Translations under genes and position numbers: made by a program
Shown here: piece after piece, positions 1 through 6,472 of the stretch
Position numbering within the stretch: the stretch's first letter is position 1
How the letters are laid out: every line of letters starts with the position of its first letter
The notes under the pieces: generated by a model
What the model was told of the DNA's origin: nothing
Databases searched by the model: none
What the model saw: the letters and a program-made list of their open reading frames with translations, nothing else
NCBI GenBank assembly: GCA_027064485.1
Contig: JAMOPR010000199.1
Span: 1 to 9,948, forward strand
DNA: 9,948 nucleotides
DNA from: Desulfurobacteriaceae bacterium
GTDB taxonomy: Bacteria > Aquificota > Aquificia > Desulfurobacteriales > Desulfurobacteriaceae
Direction: 5' to 3'

Positions 1-1
1 T

Positions 2-154
2 AAAAAGATGGCTGAAAATAAAGAGCTTGATTCTGACGTCGTGAAAGTTTTGGAAAAGAACTTGGAAGCTATAGATAAAGGGAGAAAGATAGTTCAAGCT
101 AAAGCGAGAAAGTTTTATGAAAGTCTCAGAAAGAAGTTTGCCGAATTTCAGTAA
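2..154 (+). CDS. 3' end of an unidentified protein (partial)
   Basis: An open frame enters from the left edge and stops with TAA at 152-154. About 50 codons are visible. The residues are strongly charged (many Lys, Glu and Arg, with Leu/Val/Ile at helical spacing) and end in KKFAEFQ, so this should be an amphipathic alpha-helical, possibly coiled-coil, C-terminus. An ATG at 8-10 could begin a complete 48-residue protein, but only seven bases lie before it and they contain no ribosome binding site. A 5'-truncated larger gene is therefore more likely. It is convergent with the ABC transporter gene, and the two reading frames overlap by seven bases (148-154). I do not recognise the family and assign no function. 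The coding call rests on the open frame and the gene-like composition. Confidence 0.5.
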   Translation, partial: KKMAENKELDSDVVKVLEKNLEAIDKGRKIVQAKARKFYESLRKKFAEFQ

Positions 155-1872
155 CTAAACTGGATGTTACACAAGTTTTTATAGTCTGCCAGGGTTTCGT
201 AGAGTTCTTCGTGGGTTCCGCATCCTACTACTTCACCGTTTTTCATAAAAATTATTGCATCGCTGTCTAAGACGGTGGACAACCTGTGAGCTACGGCTAT
301 TATGATTTTTTCTTTGAATTTTGCGTCTATTGCTTCTTGTATTGCTTTTTCTGTTTCTGAATCAAGGGCGCTTGTTGCTTCATCTAATATGAGAACATCG
401 GGATTTTTGAGGATTGCTCTTGCTATTGCTATTCTTTGTTTTTGACCGCCTGACAGAGAAATACCTTCTTCTCCTAAAACGGTATGGTATTTGTTCGGAA
501 GGGATTCTATGAAGTTGTGTATGTTTGCTATTTTCGCTGCTTCTACTATCTCTTCTAACGGTGCGTCGGGTTTACTTATGGCGATGTTTTCCAGTATCGT
601 TCCGTTGAATATGACTATGTCTTGGCTTACAAGTCCTATCAGTTTTCTGTAGGGTTTGAGTTTTAGCTCTTTTAAGTCTGTGCCGTTGACAGTAATTGTT
701 CCCGATGTTGGGTCATAGAAGCGGGGAATGAGGTTGATGAGGGTGGATTTTCCGCTTCCTGTTTTACCAACTATAGCGTATTTCTTTCCCTTTTTGAAAG
801 TTAAAGATATGTTTTTGAGAACCTCTTTGTTTGTTTTAGGGTAACTGAAGTTGACGTTATTAAAGCTGATTTCTGTGATGCTGCTGATAATTTTTTCTCC
901 ATCTTTTATCTGATATTCGTTGGGTAAGTCTAAAATTGATTTAATTCTTTCTGCTACGGCAATTGATTGCTGCATCTTGTTGTAGTTCTGTCCCAATTTC
1001 CTTATAGGTTCATAAGCCATTATTAAGGCTATGATGAACGAAAAGAAAGCTCCGGGTGATAGCTCTCCCTTTACTATTTTCATTCCGCCGTAGTAAACGA
1101 GGAAACCTACTATTACGGCACCTGTGAGTTCAACTATGGGCGGGTAAATACCTTCTACTTTTTTAATTTTCATAAACTTTTTGAAGTAATTCCAATTTTC
1201 CTTTGTGAAAATTTTTATAAACCGTTCTTCTGCCCCTAAAAGTTTAATTTCCCTTAAATTTTTTACTCCTTCGAAGAGGTGACCGGTGAGTTTTGCCAGT
1301 CTTTCCTGCATTTGGTTGGTGTATTTGCGGATTTTCTTTCCCAGCAAGGATATTATGTAGCCTATTAATGGAAGTCCTATTAAACCTATTGTTGCCAACT
1401 TCCAATCTTGATAGAAAATTACGCCAATAAGCCCTAAAGCTGTCAGTAAGTTTCTTAAAAAGGTTGCTATTTGCCTTGAAGAAAAGTCTTGTAAAAGGTT
1501 GGTATCGTTAATAATTCTTGAAATGAAGCTGGATGGAGATTCTCTTGAGAATATCTCTAAAGGGAGGGTTAATACCTTTTCGTATAGTTCTTCCCGCAGG
1601 TTGACGATTACTTTTTGCCCTATGTAAGCCATTGAGTAGTAGTTGATGAAGAATACGATTCCTTTTGCTAATACTAATCCTATTAGTATCAGAGGTATCA
1701 GTTTTATCATGTGTTCATTTTTCGTTACAAAAACGTTGTTTACTATGGTTTTGACAAAGTAAGCTAAAAATGACGTTAACCCCGCGTTTAGCACTAACGT
1801 TATTATGCTTATGAGAACCAAAGTTTTTACTTCTTTTATATATTTAAAAACCCACCACGGAAAGTTTTTCAT
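148..1872 (-). CDS. msbA: MsbA-like lipid A/glycolipid export ABC transporter (TMD-NBD half transporter)
   Basis: This 574-residue protein joins a six-helix exporter membrane domain (roughly residues 16-310, hydrophobic stretches near 17-40, 57-80, 136-155, 157-178, 247-266 and 272-290) to an ATPase domain. The ATPase motifs are complete: Walker A GKTGSGKST (369-377), Q-loop Gln417, signature LSGGQ (473-477), Walker B ending Asp497-Glu498, D-loop SALD and switch His529. This is the layout and length of MsbA and related type IV exporters, which work as homodimers in the inner membrane. MsbA itself flips lipid A-core to the periplasmic leaflet. The ATG follows an AGAGGAAGGA ribosome binding site. 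The gene is last in the minus-strand operon, nine bases after the deacetylase, and its glycosyltransferase neighbours favour a lipid-linked sugar substrate. Drug or peptide exporters share the same motifs, so the substrate is inferred from context. Confidence 0.88.
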   Translation of the reverse strand: MKNFPWWVFKYIKEVKTLVLISIITLVLNAGLTSFLAYFVKTIVNNVFVTKNEHMIKLIPLILIGLVLAKGIVFFINYYSMAYIGQKVIVNLREELYEKVLTLPLEIFSRESPSSFISRIINDTNLLQDFSSRQIATFLRNLLTALGLIGVIFYQDWKLATIGLIGLPLIGYIISLLGKKIRKYTNQMQERLAKLTGHLFEGVKNLREIKLLGAEERFIKIFTKENWNYFKKFMKIKKVEGIYPPIVELTGAVIVGFLVYYGGMKIVKGELSPGAFFSFIIALIMAYEPIRKLGQNYNKMQQSIAVAERIKSILDLPNEYQIKDGEKIISSITEISFNNVNFSYPKTNKEVLKNISLTFKKGKKYAIVGKTGSGKSTLINLIPRFYDPTSGTITVNGTDLKELKLKPYRKLIGLVSQDIVIFNGTILENIAISKPDAPLEEIVEAAKIANIHNFIESLPNKYHTVLGEEGISLSGGQKQRIAIARAILKNPDVLILDEATSALDSETEKAIQEAIDAKFKEKIIIAVAHRLSTVLDSDAIIFMKNGEVVGCGTHEELYETLADYKNLCNIQFSY

Positions 1873-1881
1873 TTCCTTCCT

Positions 1882-2685
1882 CTAAAGTGCATAAAATAAA
1901 GTTCTCGTTATAAACCAAATAAGGTTTTTCTTTTCGCCTACAGCTAACCTTCTTATGCGGCATAAGTTTTTTCTGTTCCAGCCTCTTTCGGTGGTAAAGC
2001 AGTATTTGTAACCAGTTTCCGAAGCTATTTTAACAAGTGATTCGTTGTATATACCCCAGGGCCAGGCTATGGCGTTAACTTCTTTGTTTAATTTGTGCTC
2101 TAAGATTTTTTTGGACTGAGATAATTCTTTTTTTGCTTCCTTTAAGTCAGAAACTAATATACTGGTGAGGGAAGTTCCTGATTTAACAGAACGGTATTCG
2201 TTCAAAGAGTAAATTCTCCAGTCTTCTGGAGGAGAGTAAGGTTTCCCTTTGCCTAACGCTGCCCTGTGCGTTAGAGCGTGGGATTGAACATCAACGATGT
2301 CTGAAACTGCTTTAAGTTCTCCCCAAGATAGGAACGCGTTGTTGTCTCCTTTTAAAAAGGATTTTTTAAATGCTTCCTTTGTAGAGATATCAGCATAGCT
2401 TTTCTCTTTTCTAACAGAATTGCTGTTTAGAATTCTATCAGGAGAAACAAATAGAACTGATGGAAGATTTAATTCTTTCAATATTGGGTAGGCATATATG
2501 AAGAAGTCGTAAAAACCGTCATCAAAGGTTATTAATACAGATGGAAATGGAGTCTTGTTTTGCAGTTCTTTGATTGTTAAAGGATAGAAGTGTTTTTTCA
2601 GGAATTCCATTTGTTTTTTGAAGTTTTCGGGGTGAACGCCAAATTGAGGATGTATTCTGTGGTAGAGTAAAACTGTGAATCCCAT
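1882..2685 (-). CDS. Polysaccharide deacetylase (NodB/CE4 family)
   Basis: The 267-residue protein carries the CE4 deacetylase signatures. Motif 1 is TFDDG at 53-57, with the catalytic base and metal-binding Asp pair at 55-56. Motif 2 is H-A-L-T-H at 136-140, whose two histidines complete the metal site. A WPWG segment at 198-201 stands where family members have their third motif. The N-terminus (LLYHRIHP) is typical of the family's YHRI-type start. Such enzymes remove N- or O-acetyl groups from sugars. No signal peptide is visible, so it probably acts in the cytoplasm or at the inner membrane face. An insertion of about 40 residues (84-120) separates motifs 1 and 2. The ATG overlaps the glycosyltransferase stop (TAATG), so translation is probably coupled, with only a weak ribosome binding site of its own. 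Placed between a glycosyltransferase and an MsbA-like exporter, it most likely deacetylates a lipid-linked glycan intermediate. The exact substrate is unknown. Confidence 0.85.
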   Translation of the reverse strand: MGFTVLLYHRIHPQFGVHPENFKKQMEFLKKHFYPLTIKELQNKTPFPSVLITFDDGFYDFFIYAYPILKELNLPSVLFVSPDRILNSNSVRKEKSYADISTKEAFKKSFLKGDNNAFLSWGELKAVSDIVDVQSHALTHRAALGKGKPYSPPEDWRIYSLNEYRSVKSGTSLTSILVSDLKEAKKELSQSKKILEHKLNKEVNAIAWPWGIYNESLVKIASETGYKYCFTTERGWNRKNLCRIRRLAVGEKKNLIWFITRTLFYAL

Positions 2686-3791
2686 TATAGAACCTGCTCT
2701 TTTGGTAGGTTGTCGTTAATTAAGCTTTCGTAGAGTTTGAGCAACTTATCTGTGTATTTCTCTATTGTAAGATTTGATGCTATTCTTTTCGCTTCTGAAG
2801 ACAGTTTTTCGTAGAGTTTTTTATCTTTGTAGATTTTTACAATACTTTTTGCTAATTCTTTTTCATCGATAGGAGTTATTAAGCTTGCGGAGGAAGCTAT
2901 TTCTTTAGAAGGAACAAAGGGTGAAATTATTGCCGGTATTCCTGCATACATGGCTTCGATGTGAGTGATTGGGAACCCTTCGTAACTTGAAGGCATAAGT
3001 AAGACTCCCCGTTTAATTTTTTTAAGAATTGCGGGTATGTCGTTTCTGTATCCTAAAAACTCAACTTTTTCTTGAAGGTTTAACTTTTTGACTAAATTTT
3101 CCAATTTTTCTCTGTCTTTTCCGTCTCCGATTAAAAGCATTTTGGAGTTAGGTATTTGGGAGGTTACTAAAGAGTAGGCTTTGATGGCTATGTCGAAGTT
3201 TTTAACTTTTCTAAATCTTCCTATGCAAAGAAGGTAAAAGTGGTCTTCCAATTTAATGTCTGTTTTTTCCTTGAACTTTCGAGGATTGATTGCGTTGTAT
3301 AAAACGTAATGTGGTTTTTGAGCAATATTATGTTCCTTTTCTACCATTTTATAAACTTCTTTTGAGACTGAAAGGAAAACGTTAGTTCTGTAAGATAGGA
3401 GTTTATTTGCTATTTTTCTTTCCAACCTTTTTTCTACTTTTACATTGTGGATGTGAGTTATTACTTTGGATTTGAGGTTTATAGCTGCAAGGCGAGAGAA
3501 GTAGTCTGCTGAAAAGTGCATAGAGTGGACAATCTGAGGTTTGTAATCTTTGAAGAATTTTCGAAGTTTGAGTGCTGTGTCTATTCTGAATGTTTTTATT
3601 TCTTTTAAAGAGTTCCCTAAGTTGACTACGGGTAAGTTTTCTTCAAGGAATTCTTTGGTTTTAACGCCTGTTCCTGAAAGGTTAATTATTTTGAAATTTA
3701 CATTTCTCGATTTTAGCTCTTTCGCAATGTCAAACATTAGGTTTTCGATTCCTCCGAAGGGTAATCCGCCTAAAACGTAAGCTATTTTCAA
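2685..3791 (-). CDS. GT-B family 4 glycosyltransferase, TTG start
   Basis: The 368-residue protein is a retaining GT-B glycosyltransferase. It has the N-terminal Gly-rich loop LGGLPFGGIEN (7-17), an acceptor-domain HIHN at 113-116, the donor-domain opening IGRFRKVKNFD (190-200) and the EX7E donor-site motif Glu271-Glu279 (PSSYEGFPITHIEA). It should transfer a sugar from a nucleotide-sugar to a glycan or lipid acceptor on the cytoplasmic side. The start is TTG at 3791-3789, because GGAGG (3801-3797) lies five bases upstream and the family N-terminus begins exactly there. It is the first gene of the minus-strand operon with the deacetylase and MsbA-like genes. It is divergent from another family-4 enzyme across 31 bp. 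The sugar and linkage cannot be read from the sequence; LPS core or O-polysaccharide assembly is inferred from the neighbours. Confidence 0.87.
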   Translation of the reverse strand: MKIAYVLGGLPFGGIENLMFDIAKELKSRNVNFKIINLSGTGVKTKEFLEENLPVVNLGNSLKEIKTFRIDTALKLRKFFKDYKPQIVHSMHFSADYFSRLAAINLKSKVITHIHNVKVEKRLERKIANKLLSYRTNVFLSVSKEVYKMVEKEHNIAQKPHYVLYNAINPRKFKEKTDIKLEDHFYLLCIGRFRKVKNFDIAIKAYSLVTSQIPNSKMLLIGDGKDREKLENLVKKLNLQEKVEFLGYRNDIPAILKKIKRGVLLMPSSYEGFPITHIEAMYAGIPAIISPFVPSKEIASSASLITPIDEKELAKSIVKIYKDKKLYEKLSSEAKRIASNLTIEKYTDKLLKLYESLINDNLPKEQVL

Positions 3792-3813
3792 TTGTTCCTC
3801 CGAAACATAAATT
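3785..3813 (+). promoter_or_regulatory. Weak candidate promoter for the + strand glycosyltransferase
   Basis: TTTTCA (3785-3790) and TAAATT (3808-3813) are each four-of-six matches to the sigma-70 hexamers with a 17-bp spacer. Transcription would start near 3820, almost at the ATG at 3823, which has no ribosome binding site. The segment overlaps the start and ribosome binding site of the divergent gene. In such AT-rich DNA these matches could be chance. Confidence 0.3.
3795..3801 (-). promoter_or_regulatory. Ribosome binding site fixing the TTG start of the minus-strand glycosyltransferase
   Basis: Read on the minus strand, this is GGAGGAA. Five bases separate the GGAGG core from a TTG codon that opens the conserved N-terminus of the glycosyltransferase. 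No ATG or GTG lies at suitable spacing. Confidence 0.8.
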
Positions 3814-3822
3814 AACTTTGCT

Positions 3823-4953
3823 ATGAAAGTAAGGTTAATTATAGGTAAATTTTCTACTTACGGCGGTGCTGAAGCGGTAGCTTTTAGGTTTGCCCGATTT
3901 CTTCAAAGTCAGGGATTGTTAAAGGAAGTAGTTTGTGGAAGGAATGAAATAGAAGAATTTCCCGGTAAGGTTGTTTCTTTGGGGATGTTGAAACCGGGAA
4001 GGTTTTTAAAGACTTTTTCTTTTAATCTTAGAGTTAATCGTTATCTATCTCTGGTTGATAATCAGAACGTGGTTAACTTTTCGTTTGCCAAAGTTGAAAA
4101 TGTTGATGTTTACAGGAATGGAGGAGGAACCCATTTGGGTTTTTTAAAGGAATCTATAAAGGCTTATTCAGGTTTTGAAGGGTTGAGGAAGCGAATAACC
4201 AGATTTTTAAATCCTGTTAATCATTTTAATCCGAGGTTGGAGGGGGGGATTTTTTCGTCTGTTAAAAAGATAATAGCCGTTTCGGAGAAAGTTAAAGAGG
4301 AGATTGTTAGATTTTATGGGAAAAAATTGGAGAGGAAGATAGAGATTATTCCTAACGGAATTGATGTAAAGCGGTTTTCGCCGGAGATTAAAGGTAAATT
4401 AAGGAAAGAAGAACGAAAAAGACTTAAGTATGGGAAAAATGATTTCGTTCTTGGTTTTGCTTCGAGTAACTTTAAATTGAAGGGATTACCTATTTTAATA
4501 GAAGTTCTATCGGATTTACCTGATAACTTTAAACTGTTGGTTGCTGGAGGTAGAAATTCCAAAAAGTATGAGGCTTTAGCAGAGAGGATAGGGGTAATTC
4601 AAAGAGTTAAATTTTTGGGAAAAGTTAGGGAAATGGAACGGTTTTATGCTGCTATAGACTGTTTGGTTCATCCGTCGTTTTACGATACGTTCGGTAACGT
4701 GGTTGCAGAAGCTTTATCTATGGAGGTTCCTGTTGTTGTTTCAAATAATACAGGTGCTAAAGATTTGGTTGTTAATGGCAAGGTAGGTTACGTAGTGAAC
4801 GTTGATAGGAGCGAGATTTTGAAAGCTATCTTAAGAGTATTTGAACTTAATCCTGATTTTTCCTGTGTTAAATTGATGAGCGATGAAGAAGTTTTTAGAA
4901 GATATGTCTCTTTGGCTGAAAGTGTTTTGGAGGGAAGAGTTGAGAAAACCTGA
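3823..4953 (+). CDS. GT-B family 4 glycosyltransferase, WaaG/RfaG-like (LPS core type)
   Basis: The 376-residue protein has the WaaG-like opening (IIGKFSTYGGAEAVA, residues 6-20), a GGTH segment at 101-104, the linker IIPNGIDVKRF (175-185) and the donor-binding end HPSFYDTFGNVVAEAL (283-298). The first acid of the usual EX7E motif is Asp288 instead of Glu; the second, Glu296, is kept. WaaG adds glucose to the heptose of LPS core, and a similar sugar transfer on the cytoplasmic face is likely here, though donor and acceptor are not proven. The ATG at 3823 has no Shine-Dalgarno sequence, yet the family N-terminus starts there, so translation may be leaderless or nearly so. The C-terminal end overlaps the U32 gene by 14 bases. 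An unusual G7 run followed by A and T6 occurs at 4242-4255. Confidence 0.86.
   Translation: MKVRLIIGKFSTYGGAEAVAFRFARFLQSQGLLKEVVCGRNEIEEFPGKVVSLGMLKPGRFLKTFSFNLRVNRYLSLVDNQNVVNFSFAKVENVDVYRNGGGTHLGFLKESIKAYSGFEGLRKRITRFLNPVNHFNPRLEGGIFSSVKKIIAVSEKVKEEIVRFYGKKLERKIEIIPNGIDVKRFSPEIKGKLRKEERKRLKYGKNDFVLGFASSNFKLKGLPILIEVLSDLPDNFKLLVAGGRNSKKYEALAERIGVIQRVKFLGKVREMERFYAAIDCLVHPSFYDTFGNVVAEALSMEVPVVVSNNTGAKDLVVNGKVGYVVNVDRSEILKAILRVFELNPDFSCVKLMSDEEVFRRYVSLAESVLEGRVEKT
3838..3843 (-). promoter_or_regulatory. Candidate -10 box for the minus-strand LPS operon
   Basis: On the minus strand this is a perfect TATAAT, about 46 bases before the TTG start, giving a predicted leader near 40 bases that contains the GGAGG site. 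No -35 match is found at 16-18 bp and there is no TG extension, so support is only moderate. It lies inside the first codons of the divergent + strand glycosyltransferase. Confidence 0.35.
4242..4255 (+). repeat. G7-A-T6 homopolymer tract inside a glycosyltransferase gene
   Basis: Seven G (4242-4248), one A and six T (4250-4255) lie together in codons 140-144 (Glu-Gly-Gly-Ile-Phe). Loss or gain of one G would bring a stop codon within about ten codons in either case. Such runs are slippage-prone, but this G run is shorter than most known contingency tracts. Confidence 0.6.
4929..4934 (+). promoter_or_regulatory. Ribosome binding site deciding the TTG start of the U32 gene
   Basis: GGAGGG lies five bases before TTG at 4940, inside the end of the upstream glycosyltransferase gene. 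The upstream in-frame ATGs at 4883 and 4904 have no comparable site, and the protein before the TTG codon does not look like the family. Confidence 0.7.
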
Positions 4954-6151
4954 AATTCTTTCACCGGCTGGAAATCTTGAAAAGTTGAAGTTTGCGATTG
5001 AATACGGAGCAGATGCAGTATATTTGGGGGGAAAGCTTTTTAACTTGAGGGAGAGAGCTGGTAATTTTTCTGTTGAAGAGATGGCGGAAGGTATAGAATA
5101 TGCCCATTTGAGAGGGAAGAGAGTTTACGTTACTCTTAACGCTTTTGCCAGAAATAGGGATTTTGAAGAGTTAAAGTCTTACGTTAAAGAGATTGCTCTT
5201 TTAAAGCCTGACGCTCTTATCGTTTCTGATTTAGGCGTTCTTTCTCTTGTGAGAGAAATTGCTCCTGAGCTGGATATTCATATCAGCACGCAGGCTAACG
5301 TTACCAATTACAAAGTAGTAGAAATTTTAAAGGATTTAGCCGTTAAAAGGGTTGTTTTGGCGCGAGAGTTGTCTATTCCTGAAATTGCAGAGATTAAGGA
5401 GAAGGTTCCTGATGTTGAGTTAGAAGTTTTTGTCCACGGTGCTATGTGTATGGCTTATTCAGGGAGATGTCTTTTATCGGACTACCTTGCCTATAGGGCA
5501 AGCAATAAAGGAGCTTGTTCTCAAAGCTGTAGATGGAAATACTACATTGTTGAGGAGAAAAGACCTGGAGAACTTTACGAAATAGAAGAAGACGGTAAGG
5601 GCACTTACATATTTAACTCAAAGGATTTGTGTGCTCTTCCTGTTTTACCTGAGCTTGTAAGAGCCGGTGTTGATTCTTTTAAGATAGAGGGAAGAGTAAA
5701 AAGTGCCTATTACGTTGCTGTCGTTACGGATGTTTACAGGAAAGCTGTTGACCTCTTGTTTGAGTCACCTCAGGAATTTGAAGATTTCCTTCCCTTTTTG
5801 ATGGGAGAGCTCAAAAAAGTTAGTCACCGTCCCTATACTTTGGGATTTTTGGTTCCCGAGAATGAAGAAATAAAACAGCACTACGAATCCAGTTCCTACA
5901 TAAGGGATTATCAGTTTTTGGCTTTTTACAACGGAAGAAGCTGGACTGTAAGAAATCGGTTTTCTGTCGGGGAAGAGGTGGAACTTTTCTCTCCTGGGGC
6001 AAAAGTTCAGAAGACTAAAGTGAAGGCGATATTGCTTCAAGATAGTGCTGAGTCTATTGAGGAAGTTCATCCTAATTACGAGGTAAACATTTCTTTTGCA
6101 GAACCTGTAAGAGTTACTCCTTATACTATTTTGAGGAAAAAGAAAAGTTAA
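4940..6151 (+). CDS. U32 family protein (TrhP/YegQ- or UbiU-like, probable Fe-S enzyme)
   Basis: Starting at TTG 4940, this 403-residue protein begins RKPEILSPAGN, the usual U32 N-terminus, followed by YGADAVYLGG. It contains the full U32 signature E-x-F-x2-G-A-M-C-x4-x-G-R-C-x-L-S. Cysteines at 170, 177, 193, 197 and 231 (TTG numbering) are placed much like the 4Fe-4S ligands of UbiU and related members. The C-terminal domain carries HRPYTLGFL, as in YegQ-type proteins. Despite the peptidase name, characterised members act in tRNA U34 hydroxylation (TrhP), 23S rRNA hydroxylation (RlhA, much longer) or oxygen-independent ubiquinone hydroxylation (UbiU/V). The length fits TrhP best, but this cannot be settled from sequence alone. 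An ATG at 4883 would add 19 unconserved residues with no ribosome binding site. It overlaps the glycosyltransferase stop by 14 bases, so the two are probably cotranscribed. Confidence 0.85.
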   Translation: MRKPEILSPAGNLEKLKFAIEYGADAVYLGGKLFNLRERAGNFSVEEMAEGIEYAHLRGKRVYVTLNAFARNRDFEELKSYVKEIALLKPDALIVSDLGVLSLVREIAPELDIHISTQANVTNYKVVEILKDLAVKRVVLARELSIPEIAEIKEKVPDVELEVFVHGAMCMAYSGRCLLSDYLAYRASNKGACSQSCRWKYYIVEEKRPGELYEIEEDGKGTYIFNSKDLCALPVLPELVRAGVDSFKIEGRVKSAYYVAVVTDVYRKAVDLLFESPQEFEDFLPFLMGELKKVSHRPYTLGFLVPENEEIKQHYESSSYIRDYQFLAFYNGRSWTVRNRFSVGEEVELFSPGAKVQKTKVKAILLQDSAESIEEVHPNYEVNISFAEPVRVTPYTILRKKKS

Positions 6152-6154
6152 AGA

Positions 6155-6176
6155 GGAAGGTGTTTTACCACCTTCC
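6155..6176 (-). terminator. Hairpin terminator between convergent genes
   Basis: A perfect 8-bp inverted repeat (GGAAGGTG / CACCTTCC) encloses a six-base loop. On the minus strand it is followed by a T-rich run interrupted by a few other bases, so it should end the zinc-ribbon transcript. It could also act on the U32 transcript, but there is no T run on the + side. The zinc-ribbon stop codon (6167-6165) sits in the loop. Confidence 0.65.
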
Positions 6177-6404
6177 CCAGCCGCCACCTCTGCCAAATCC
6201 ACGGCGCCAACCAAAACCACCTCTTCTCCAGCCTCTGCAAAATCCTCCCCACCAACCTCTACTACCTGCGGGAGCGTCTACCCTTACTATGTTTTCGCTT
6301 CCGCATTTTGGACATTTGAGCATCCATCTTGGTTTTCCAAAGGGTTCTTCAAATTCGTGCCCGCAGTCGAGACACTTGAACTTCCTTTTAGGTATTACTT
6401 CCAT
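6165..6404 (-). CDS. Small zinc-ribbon protein with Gly/Arg/Trp-rich tail
   Basis: The 79-residue protein has two parts. Residues 1-45 form a zinc ribbon with knuckles C11-x2-C14 and C31-x2-C34, resembling small FmdB-like or rubredoxin-type ribbons. Residues 47-79 are a low-complexity tail of 14 Gly, 8 Arg, 6 Trp and 3 Phe plus one Ser and one Cys, ending in Trp. The tail has no fold and looks like an RGG-type nucleic-acid or membrane/protein-binding segment; similar Gly/Arg tails occur on small metal-binding proteins of anaerobes. The start is the ATG at 6404, eight bases after AGGAGG (6418-6413). An in-frame GTG at 6413 overlaps that site and is unlikely. Its own promoter lies at 6463-6435 and a hairpin ends it, so it is a single-gene unit, divergent from the HTH-pilB operon. 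Function is unknown; metal and perhaps RNA binding are inferred. Confidence 0.8.
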   Translation of the reverse strand: MEVIPKRKFKCLDCGHEFEEPFGKPRWMLKCPKCGSENIVRVDAPAGSRGWWGGFCRGWRRGGFGWRRGFGRGGGWGRW

Positions 6405-6418
6405 TGTTAGCACCTCCT

Positions 6419-6438
6419 AATTGAGTTATTTCTCAATT
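6419..6438. repeat. Perfect 7-bp dyad over the zinc-ribbon promoter (operator candidate)
   Basis: AATTGAG (6419-6425) and CTCAATT (6432-6438) form a perfect inverted repeat with a six-base spacer. It overlaps the predicted -10 box and start point of the minus-strand zinc-ribbon gene and stops just before its AGGAGG site. Its position fits a DNA operator better than an RNA hairpin, since transcription would begin inside it. Confidence 0.55.
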
Positions 6439-6463
6439 TAGTTAACAATTAAACATTTGTCAA
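6435..6463 (-). promoter_or_regulatory. Sigma-70-type promoter of the zinc-ribbon gene
   Basis: On the minus strand, a perfect -35 TTGACA (6463-6458), a 17-bp spacer and a -10 TAAATT (6440-6435, four of six) are followed by a predicted start near 6428 and a short leader with AGGAGG. Confidence 0.6.
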
Positions 6464-6464
6464 C
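6441..6464. repeat. Imperfect dyad GTTAACA-N10-TGTCAAC
   Basis: The two seven-base arms match in six of seven positions when one is reversed and complemented. The left arm contains the palindrome GTTAAC. The element covers the -35 box and spacer of the zinc-ribbon promoter and lies next to the -35 box of the + strand promoter, so a bound regulator could affect both. AT-rich chance pairing is possible. Confidence 0.35.
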
Positions 6465-6472
6465 TTTTGACC

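Noticed and set aside
5812..5822. A6 run in the U32 gene as a frameshift site
   Set aside because: The normal frame continues through conserved residues, and short A runs are expected in this base composition.
5765..6220. Minus-strand open frame across the U32 3' end
   Set aside because: It is antisense to a well-supported family protein, would run through the convergent hairpin and has no recognisable domain.
6404..6413. GTG at 6413 as start of the zinc-ribbon protein
   Set aside because: It overlaps the AGGAGG site itself; the ATG at 6404 has ideal eight-base spacing.
6160..6420. Proline-rich + strand open frame opposite the zinc-ribbon gene
   Set aside because: Its prolines are just the complement of the Gly/Trp tail codons, it lacks a proper start signal, and the minus strand has four zinc-binding cysteines, a promoter and AGGAGG.
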